Shown here: in pieces, positions 58,295 to 64,000 of the stretch
Numbering within the stretch: position 1 is the stretch's first letter
How the letters are laid out: every line of letters starts with the position of its first letter
Assembly (NCBI RefSeq): GCF_004138295.1
Contig: NZ_SCFM01000017.1
Span: 1-64,000, forward strand
Direction of reading: 5' to 3'
Length of the DNA: 64,000 nt
Origin: Ectobacillus funiculus
GTDB taxonomy: Bacteria; Bacillota; Bacilli; Bacillales; Bacillaceae_G
Translations under genes and position numbers: made by a program
Notes under the pieces: generated by a model
Told to the model about the DNA's origin: nothing
The model's database searches: none
Seen by the model: only the letters and a program-made list of their open reading frames with translations

Positions 58295-59023
58295 TTATAT
58301 ATCGTAATTTACAACATAATGTTGCATTTCCGTGTTGTAATATCCTTCACTGTATTCAATCACATCCCCCGCTTCATCATAGGAATAACGTGATCGTTTT
58401 AATAAAGGTGTTCCTTTTTTTACATGTAGTCTGTCCTCTACATGGAAAGGGGCAACAGCAACAGCAAACCCATCTCGAAACCTTTCTAAAGAAATATCTT
58501 GTCCCTCAATCAAACCGTACAAGGATTGCACATGTAAATCCGATGGTTCAATCCCTTCCATTCGCCGCGCATCTAAATAATGCGTGTAATGAATATAGGG
58601 TACGCCGTCAAGGTGATAAAGACGTTCTATTCGGAGACAATGCTCTCCGAATAATTGATAAGGCTCTGTATCTTCTTGATTGCATATAACTTCTGCTTGC
58701 AACAACTGTTTTTGAATTTTATGCCCCTCTTCGACCAATACTTCTGTAAAACGTTTTCCTTTGGAAAGTTTTGAAGCAGACGTATTTCGAATGACTTTCG
58801 TCCCTTTGCCGCTCTTCGTTTCAAGAAACCCCTCTTGAACAAGCTCTTTGATCGCATTTCGGACAGTAATTTTGCTGACATTGAATTCGCTTTCTAATTG
58901 CGGCTCCGAAGGTATATTCGTATCAATAGGATAGATACCGTGTAAAATCCGATCTTTCAAGATATTCTTCACTTGCAAATATAAAGGTCCTTTTTTTCGA
59001 GTTACGTTCACTGTTACATTCAC
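58295..59023 (-). CDS. GntR-family (HutC/UTRA) transcriptional regulator
   Basis: This 242-residue repressor has an N-terminal winged helix (KGPLYLQVKNILKDRILHG, PSEPQLESEFNVSKITVRNA, IKELVQEGFLETKSGKGT) and a C-terminal UTRA ligand domain (HCLRIERLYHLDGVPYIHYT, KKGTPLLKRSRYSYDEAGDV). It starts at GTG overlapping the kinase stop by one base, so it is made from the operon it probably controls. The palindrome at 63075-63098 is its likely operator. Confidence 0.9.
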   Translation of the reverse strand: MNVTVNVTRKKGPLYLQVKNILKDRILHGIYPIDTNIPSEPQLESEFNVSKITVRNAIKELVQEGFLETKSGKGTKVIRNTSASKLSKGKRFTEVLVEEGHKIQKQLLQAEVICNQEDTEPYQLFGEHCLRIERLYHLDGVPYIHYTHYLDARRMEGIEPSDLHVQSLYGLIEGQDISLERFRDGFAVAVAPFHVEDRLHVKKGTPLLKRSRYSYDEAGDVIEYSEGYYNTEMQHYVVNYDI

Positions 59024-60039
59024 TACCTTTCTACATCGCCCACTGTTTCTGTCATCGCTCTGAATATTTCGTTTTCCGACGACATTGGGGTATCGCCTAC
59101 AATCGTATGCGCAAGCATCCCTGACGCTGCAGCAAACGCGACTGTTTTCTCTGGTGAAAACCCTTCCATCTCACCATGTACGATCCCACTCGTATAGGCA
59201 TCTCCTGCACCTATTCTATCATAGACAGAAAAGGTAATGGTATTTGAGAACGTGAATGTTTGATTCTTAAATATAAAGCCGTGCAAAGAATGGGTATTGT
59301 CGCCATTGATTGTTCGATGCGTGCCTGCTATAACAGATATCTCGTATTTTTGTGCAACTTTTGGAATAAGCTCCATAAGTTGCTCTATACGTTTTTCTCT
59401 CTCTGTTTGCATACCGAGGACAAACATCGCATCTTTTTCGTTCATCATAACGATATCGGCAAAATACAGCATTTCTTCATAATGCGGTTTTGCCTTTTCA
59501 TATCCGTCTGCCCCCCAGAGTGACGGGCGGTAGTTACAGTCGAAGACAACTGTGCCGCCATTTTCTTTAACAGCCTTCGCAAAGGATTTCATGTGATGAC
59601 GGACGGAGTCGTTCATCGCAAGTGTGATTCCGCAAAAATGAACAACATCGATATTCTTGGCAATTCCCTCAAAATCATATGATCCTTCAGGGGCCGTATT
59701 GAAGCTGCTTTCCAGACGATTAGAATAGGTAACGCGGCTGGACCGCGCACCGAATCCATTTTCTAAGAAGTACATACCAACATAATTCCCGCCGCGAGTA
59801 ATAAACGATCGATCAATACCTAATTTTTGAAGATACGATACTGCCGCATCACCTACTGCATTAGCTGGTAATGTGGATACGAGGTATCCTATATGCCCAA
59901 AGCGCGCCAGAGCCGATGCTACATTCACTCCCGTGCCAGAGAAAGAATAGTTTAATGTACTAGCCTGTGACAAAAGTTCGTATCCAGGCACTTGCAAGCG
60001 CATCATAACCTCGCCAAAAGCCGCAAACCTTTTAACCAT
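59023..60039 (-). CDS. PfkB-family sugar acid kinase (2-keto-3-deoxygluconate kinase-like)
   Basis: This 338-residue carbohydrate kinase has FAAFGEVMMRLQVPG at the N-terminus, SGTGVNVASALARFGH (substrate loop), VVFDCNYRPSLWG, and the catalytic DRIGAGDAYTSGIVHG (about 265). It most resembles 2-keto-3-deoxygluconate kinases. In this operon it would phosphorylate either the deoxy-keto acid or the amino-sugar acid itself. ATG 60039 overlaps the aldolase stop by 8 bp; TTG 60048 is an alternative start. Confidence 0.88.
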   Translation of the reverse strand: MVKRFAAFGEVMMRLQVPGYELLSQASTLNYSFSGTGVNVASALARFGHIGYLVSTLPANAVGDAAVSYLQKLGIDRSFITRGGNYVGMYFLENGFGARSSRVTYSNRLESSFNTAPEGSYDFEGIAKNIDVVHFCGITLAMNDSVRHHMKSFAKAVKENGGTVVFDCNYRPSLWGADGYEKAKPHYEEMLYFADIVMMNEKDAMFVLGMQTEREKRIEQLMELIPKVAQKYEISVIAGTHRTINGDNTHSLHGFIFKNQTFTFSNTITFSVYDRIGAGDAYTSGIVHGEMEGFSPEKTVAFAAASGMLAHTIVGDTPMSSENEIFRAMTETVGDVER

Positions 60040-60787
60040 GGTGATCAACTAATTTCTTCATTATTTCAAGTAATTCACGTACATCATCTACATTTGTTTT
60101 TCCTGTTTCCTTGTCAATGATTGATGAATAGACATGAGGGATTACTTGCGGAACATTTGCTTCTAAAGCAATACGTAAGATTGCTGCGAAATTCTCTTTA
60201 TCAATTCCGCCAGTCGGCTCTAACGCAAATCCTTCTTCGCCACATGCTTGTGCAACAGCACGGAACTCGTCTTCACGGCTTAATCCTTGCATCGGGAAGT
60301 ATTTCAATGCATTCCCGCCCATATCGCGCACAAGTGCAATCGCAGTTTTAATTGGTACAATTGCATGTTCATCCTGCGCAGCGCTTACTGGGCCTGTTGA
60401 GATATTCACATAGCCTACGCGCCCTGTCGGCGACACTAAACTGTTAATCCAGCTATCTTTTTCACCAAGGTTAGCACGTGTTGCTCCAACAGCAGGAAAT
60501 ACTTGGTTAATATGGCTGCCTGGGTAGTGTTTCGCAATTTCTGCTACTACAGCGGCCTGACGATTGTCACCAGCACCTAATCCAATCGATACTGCCTCAT
60601 CAATTTCTTTTCCGTATTCTTTCATTGCTGCTACTGCTTCTTCTACCGTTGGATAATCTTTGGAGAGGACACCTACTAAAACATATCCTTCTGCCGCTTC
60701 AAATACCTCTTTCGCATTCTCTACGCTGCTTGCTAATACATTTAATGAGACACGATCTTTGTAAAAACGTTTTGTAATGTTTGACAT
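60032..60787 (-). CDS. dgaF: DgaF-type 2-dehydro-3-deoxyphosphogluconate aldolase
   Basis: This 251-residue TIM-barrel enzyme of the KDGP-aldolase family found beside DgaE should split 2-keto-3-deoxygluconate 6-phosphate into pyruvate and glyceraldehyde 3-phosphate. Visible segments are FYKDRVSLNVLASSVENAKE, SIGLGAGDNRQAAVV, SHINQVFPAVGATRANLG, NALKYFPMQGLSREDEF with the probable Schiff-base Lys, and LEPTGGIDKENF. It lies one base after the dgaE stop and overlaps the kinase gene. Confidence 0.88.
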   Translation of the reverse strand: MSNITKRFYKDRVSLNVLASSVENAKEVFEAAEGYVLVGVLSKDYPTVEEAVAAMKEYGKEIDEAVSIGLGAGDNRQAAVVAEIAKHYPGSHINQVFPAVGATRANLGEKDSWINSLVSPTGRVGYVNISTGPVSAAQDEHAIVPIKTAIALVRDMGGNALKYFPMQGLSREDEFRAVAQACGEEGFALEPTGGIDKENFAAILRIALEANVPQVIPHVYSSIIDKETGKTNVDDVRELLEIMKKLVDHHG

Positions 60788-60788
60788 A

Positions 60789-61892
60789 TTATTTTCCCCT
60801 CACTAATTCGCGTATTTTAGATTCAATGACGTGGATGTCATCACCTTGGAGCGGACGTGGATCAATATCGAAATAGCCTTGTCTCACACCGTAATCACGT
60901 GTGTAGATGGCAATTTCACCTTCGCGCAGTCCCTTCACGACATCTTTTGCCGTCGTATTTGTCCGCTCTGGATCAATTTGAATACGTGCGCGGAATATTG
61001 CCCGCCCTGCTTCATCCTGTACAACCGTCACATTGACACCTTCAATGTCCTTCAGCGGCATTAATACTTGCAATGTTTCTTTTTCTTGTTTGCTTTTGTC
61101 CTCTTTTACGCCGTACTCATCAAGTGCTTGAAGCAGCCCGAACGTCGTTTCTTTGCCGACTTTCATACTTCTTCCGATACAATGCAGTTGCACTTTTAAC
61201 CATTCAATATAGTTTCGATTACCGCCGACGATCCCTGAAGTCGGGCCTTCAATAGCCTTTGAACCGCTGTAAATCGCAAGGTCCGAGTATTTCACATACT
61301 TTTGAATATCTTCTTCTGCCGCAGCATCGACGATGAGCGGAACGCCATTCCTCCTTGCGACTTCCCATGCTTCCTCAATAGAGATCATATTTTTTTGAAC
61401 CGTATGGTGCGATTTCACATAAAGAATAGCTGCCGTATTTTCACAAATGGCCTCTTCGATATGCTCCGCTCTGCCTTCATTCGCATAGCCGACTTCAACA
61501 AGCTTACCGCCGCCCAAGTAGATCATCGTTTCAACCGGCGCCCCGTATTGTACGTTGTGACCTTTCAGCATAATTACTTGATTTTTCGCAATGACTTCTT
61601 GATGCAGGCGTTCACTCTTGCGGCGATTCCCTTGCGTCACAAGTGCCGCGACAGAAAGGGCGATACCGCTGGATGCCGAGTTCACGACAACTGCCGCCTC
61701 TGAACCTAGGATGCGTGCGATATGGTCACCTGCTTTATCGACCAAATCCGCAATCTCCACATAACTTTGTCCGCCCTGCTTCATCGCATCCATCACTGTA
61801 TCCGTCGGGGCTGACACACCTAGAATACTCATTCGTCCGCTCGCGTTAATGACACGTTTAAGCCCATATTTAGCATTCAATGAACGTTCCAT
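60789..61892 (-). CDS. dgaE: DgaE-type D-glucosaminate-6-phosphate ammonia-lyase (PLP, SelA-like fold)
   Basis: This 367-residue PLP enzyme should deaminate and dehydrate D-glucosaminate 6-phosphate to 2-keto-3-deoxygluconate 6-phosphate. The SelA/DgaE features are RVINASGRMSILGVSAP, VVVNSASSGIALSVAALV, PLIVDAAAEEDI with the PLP-contacting Asp, and SDLAIYSGSKAIEGPTSGI with the PLP Lys (about 212). It overlaps the upstream deacetylase-like gene by 23 bp and precedes dgaF by one base. Close relatives occur in Enterococcus beside the same partners. Confidence 0.88.
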   Translation of the reverse strand: MERSLNAKYGLKRVINASGRMSILGVSAPTDTVMDAMKQGGQSYVEIADLVDKAGDHIARILGSEAAVVVNSASSGIALSVAALVTQGNRRKSERLHQEVIAKNQVIMLKGHNVQYGAPVETMIYLGGGKLVEVGYANEGRAEHIEEAICENTAAILYVKSHHTVQKNMISIEEAWEVARRNGVPLIVDAAAEEDIQKYVKYSDLAIYSGSKAIEGPTSGIVGGNRNYIEWLKVQLHCIGRSMKVGKETTFGLLQALDEYGVKEDKSKQEKETLQVLMPLKDIEGVNVTVVQDEAGRAIFRARIQIDPERTNTTAKDVVKGLREGEIAIYTRDYGVRQGYFDIDPRPLQGDDIHVIESKIRELVRGK

Positions 61893-62970
61893 TTACAACC
61901 ACTCCTTTTGCTTCTATCCTTCTCTCTGCTACACGCTTGTCCCCCTCAGAATCAATGAGTGTAATCGGATCATTTTGAACTGTAAATAGTGTTAAATTCG
62001 CAGTGTCCCCGATCTGTATCCGGCCAAGCTCCGGTTTTTCCAGCCAGCTTGCCGCATTCGTTGTGACCGCCGCAATAACATCCTCAAGTGAATATCCTAA
62101 GTAAAGGAATTTTGAGAGAACATTGGACATGCTGTATACCGGACCGTTCAATCTATTCTTACGGTAGATATCTGTGCTGATTGTATTTAAATCGATGTGA
62201 TGCCGTTTCGCTGCTTCAGCAACCTTGAATGAAAAGCTTGCATTGCCGTGACCGACATCCAAATGCACACCGCGTTCAATTGCATCAATCAACACTTGAA
62301 GCGGCTTGCCTTCATCATCGAAAAGATTATTTTCTTTCCCGTTGAGGTAATGAGTAATGACATCCCTTTTTTCCAAGAGAGGTATTACTTCCTCAATATT
62401 TGGCGGTCCGGAACCGATGTGCACCATTAATGGCAACGATGTTTCATGAGAAAGCTCCCGTGCCACCCGCAAAGGTTCAACCCCGCTGTCACGAACGACA
62501 CTCTTACTAATACGCGCCTTCAATCCGACAATGAGATCCCGATGTTTGTTAACGGCCTGCAATACCTTGTCTTTATCTATCCAGTCCATATTGGATAATT
62601 CATCGATTCGTTTTAATCCAATTCGTGAAATGTTCAAAAATGCAAACAAGTTCGTTTTTGCCTGTTCCCTGCTCGCAGCCAAATCTGCAATCCGGTCCGC
62701 TCCGCAGCTTCCAGCATCAACAATCGTCGTTACGCCTTGTTTGACGCCAATTTCATCAATTTCATCGCCATATGGATCAAACTCAGGAAATGCATGGACA
62801 TGTAAATCAATCCAGCCGCTCGATACGTATACATCTGAGTAGTCAATTATCTGCTGCCCACGTCCACTCCCAGCCTTTGTCACCTCGGCAATTTTTCCGT
62901 CTTCAACCACGATATCGATTTCTTCTTTATTTATGCGCTTTACATTGCGCAATACGAACCGCCCTTTCAT
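61870..62970 (-). CDS. Amidohydrolase/deacetylase family metalloenzyme (dihydroorotase-like)
   Basis: This 366-residue metal-dependent hydrolase has a small beta domain and a TIM barrel. The metal motif is WIDLHVHAFPEFDPYG (about 53). Further landmarks are TTIVDAGSCGADRI, LKARISKSVVRDSG with a probable carbamylated Lys, LPLMVHIGSGPPNIEE and HLDVGHGNASFSF. Enterococcus has the same enzyme next to DgaE/DgaF homologues; its substrate is not settled. As first gene of the operon it may remove an acyl group from an N-acyl amino-sugar acid. AGAGGTG precedes the ATG. Confidence 0.88.
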   Translation of the reverse strand: MKGRFVLRNVKRINKEEIDIVVEDGKIAEVTKAGSGRGQQIIDYSDVYVSSGWIDLHVHAFPEFDPYGDEIDEIGVKQGVTTIVDAGSCGADRIADLAASREQAKTNLFAFLNISRIGLKRIDELSNMDWIDKDKVLQAVNKHRDLIVGLKARISKSVVRDSGVEPLRVARELSHETSLPLMVHIGSGPPNIEEVIPLLEKRDVITHYLNGKENNLFDDEGKPLQVLIDAIERGVHLDVGHGNASFSFKVAEAAKRHHIDLNTISTDIYRKNRLNGPVYSMSNVLSKFLYLGYSLEDVIAAVTTNAASWLEKPELGRIQIGDTANLTLFTVQNDPITLIDSEGDKRVAERRIEAKGVVVNGTFIEC

Positions 62971-63047
62971 TCATTTCACCTCTTCCGTAACTCCATTTAA
63001 ATGCGCTTACATAACTAATTGCATCTGTATTTCTTTCTTACACATGT

Positions 63048-63098
63048 AGAATAACATAGAAAATCGATAAAGTAAACATAACGTTATAATGTTATGTT
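63048..63098 (-). promoter_or_regulatory. Promoter and GntR-type operator of the amino-sugar-acid operon
   Basis: The operator is AACATAAC-N8-GTTATGTT (63075-63098) with perfect eight-base arms. It overlaps the -35 TTTACT (63071-63076), which is followed after 17 bp by -10 TATTCT (63048-63053). This placement fits repression by the GntR protein encoded in the operon. A weak cre-like sequence lies at 62998-63011. Confidence 0.65.
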
Positions 63099-63149
63099 GT
63101 TGATATGTCCTAAGAAATCAAAAAAGTATAACTATCGTTGTTTTGTAAT

Positions 63150-63287
63150 ATTTCTGAAGCTTATTGTTCCTCAGGTCAGGGATTTTTCGCCCGCCTCCTT
63201 TAGATTCCCTATCACCAGAGACATCCTTTGTATATCTCGACACCCATAACGGACTTTCACCGTCTAATTGATGAATATGCCTGGCAC
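63150..63287 (-). mobile_element. Group II intron-like 5-prime RNA fragment
   Basis: On the minus strand the segment begins GTGCCAGGCATATTC directly behind a terminator. It continues with GACGGTGAAAGTCCGTTATG, GGTGTCGAG, AAGGATGTCTCTGGTGA, GGGAATCTAAAGGAGGC and CTGACCTGAGGAACAATAAG. These phrases resemble domain I of bacterial group II introns, and insertion just after an intrinsic terminator is typical of the IIC class. The reverse transcriptase and domains V/VI are absent, so it is a truncated remnant. The assignment is from remembered motifs only. Confidence 0.45.
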
Positions 63288-63289
63288 AT

Positions 63290-63323
63290 CAAAAAGCCAA
63301 GCGAGACTGAAGCTCACTTGGCA
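63290..63323 (-). terminator. Terminator upstream of the intron-like fragment
   Basis: GCCAAGTGAG pairs with CTCGCTTGGC across seven bases (one G-U pair), followed by TTTTT on the minus strand. It probably serves the truncated gene at the right edge. Confidence 0.8.
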
Positions 63324-63365
63324 AATATGCTGCCTCCATAATATTGTCGGACAGAATCAGTGTTT

Positions 63366-63505
63366 TATAAAGAAAACTCGCCGATTGGCAAGCCCTGCCC
63401 TTGGGCGAAGACAGAGGCGTAGTTGCACTTATACTTTGTTCCTAAAATTTCTAACTACGTCGAATTGTCTTCCAGTTAGAAATTTATACTTTCTTAAAGT
63501 GTAAA
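63366..63505 (+). repeat. TAR repeat, full length, near consensus
   Basis: TATAAAGAAAACTCGCCG, GCCCTGCCCTTGGGCG, AAGACAGAGGCGTAGTTGCA, CTTATACTTTGTTCCTAAAA, TTTCTAACTACGTCGAATTG and CCAGTTAGAAATTTATAC, ending TTTCTTAAAGTGTAAA. The TTTCTAACT/AGTTAGAAA arms are perfectly complementary here, which shows the internal stem best. Confidence 0.9.
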
Positions 63506-63559
63506 GAAATGAACTCGTTCTATGTTTAAAACCTCTTTCACGCTGTCCCCACTCCAGTA

Positions 63560-64000
63560 TTATTCTTGATCCTTTAAAACAAATGCTCCCCAGGGCTGAA
63601 TATAATCAATGAGGAAATGCTCCTCCTCCACAACATCCCCAATATAGTTTTTCCGCTCATCTAATGGCATGTCTCGCAAAACAACCTGGAGCTCCCCTTT
63701 GTACTTACCAAAACTATTGTTTCCAATGAATAATCTCCCTTTTTGTTGCTTTATACTATTGTGGAAAGAGAAATCTTCGGCAGCATATTTTTTTCTTACC
63801 TCTACAGAACGAATCATATATTCGCTTATATCACCGCGTCGTACATGGATTTCTCGCAGTGCTATTTGTTTCTCTATATTAGATGCTTCCGGTTGAAGCT
63901 TTACTTTTAATTCCACCATTTCACGATTGAGGGAACCTAGTAATTTCAACTCTGCTTCACTTGCATATGCATTTCCAATAATTACATCATCAATTAGCTT
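63560..64000 (-). CDS. Unknown protein, 5-prime end beyond the window
   Basis: The frame is open to position 64000, so at least 146 C-terminal residues are visible and the start lies outside. Visible segments include KLIDDVIIGNAYASEAELK at the edge, IALREIHVRRGDISEYMIRS, KGRLFIGNNSFGKYKGELQV and a C-terminal EEHFLIDYIQPWGAFVLKD. The strand-rich pattern suggests a small beta domain. I do not recognise a family or a catalytic motif. Confidence 0.6.
   Translation of the reverse strand, partial: KLIDDVIIGNAYASEAELKLLGSLNREMVELKVKLQPEASNIEKQIALREIHVRRGDISEYMIRSVEVRKKYAAEDFSFHNSIKQQKGRLFIGNNSFGKYKGELQVVLRDMPLDERKNYIGDVVEEEHFLIDYIQPWGAFVLKDQE

Noticed and set aside
63150-63290. A fragment of rRNA or tRNA
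   Set aside because: GGTGAAAGTCC and GGAATCTAAAGGAGG looked RNA-like, but no rRNA helix or tRNA cloverleaf could be assembled. Group II intron domain I is a better match.
231-63505. The repeated intergenic sequences as a CRISPR array
   Set aside because: Copies are ~135 bp, spread over the entire window, in both orientations and without regular spacers or cas genes.

Overview
The window is a low-GC Firmicute chromosome, most likely Bacillus sensu lato (Bacillaceae). The evidence is AGGAGG-type ribosome binding sites, frequent TTG/GTG starts, a qoxABCD quinol oxidase, YdbS/YdbT, YvpB-, YutG-, YoaE-, YrhE- and CtaM-type proteins, a YjcZ-family sporulation peptide, a sporulation-kinase-type histidine kinase, CcpA cre sites and a Bacillus-type rRNA leader at the left edge. 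The species cannot be named from sequence alone. No tRNA gene, CRISPR array, intact transposase or prophage is visible. The region is ordinary chromosomal backbone with several accessory metabolic islands.

Layout. 1-170: tandem promoters of an rRNA operon reading off the left edge. 344-3125: pstS-pstC-pstA without pstB. 3439-5960: feoA and a naturally split feoB behind two DtxR/MntR-like boxes. 6118-9146: YutG-type phosphatase, M20 amidohydrolase, C39-like lipoprotein. 9735-13516: qoxABCD. 13736-19809: small HTH/membrane pair, coiled-coil 3D cell-wall protein, EmrE-type transporter, ydbST, YjcZ-like peptide. 20105-23095: PAS histidine kinase, LPDTA surface protein and its class D sortase. 23302-27337: Fur-box-controlled pair, a large lipoprotein plus a beta-propeller di-heme peroxidase. 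27672-34213: second C39 protein, PCYCGC lipoprotein, fdhD, MpsC-like gene, DUF1641 gene and a large formate dehydrogenase with an attenuated structured leader. 34764-39942: MFS exporter and fruRKA. 40335-46588: two-component system, secreted repeat protein and MacAB-like exporter. 46807-50356: YoaE and a homospermidine-synthase-like protein. 50512-54257: iolT-iolG-iolE. 54862-55779: 37-aa membrane peptide and ctaM. 55997-62970: seven-gene operon for an (acylated) amino-sugar acid. 63560-64000: truncated unknown gene.

The most striking whole-window signal is a dispersed ~135-bp intergenic repeat found, whole or in part, at 16 loci (called TAR here, for terminator-associated repeat; the label is mine). 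One end nearly always abuts the T-run of a neighbouring gene's intrinsic terminator. The other end carries a CTCGCC/GGCGAG hairpin followed by TTTTCTTT when read from the terminator side, so the element looks like a short RNA unit bounded by two terminators. Two genes take their stop codon from it. Also notable: a group-II-intron-like 5-prime fragment just behind a terminator at 63287, an IS200/IS605-like right end at 6771-6823, the Fur-controlled heme enzyme/lipoprotein pair, the formate dehydrogenase leader, and the amino-sugar-acid operon.
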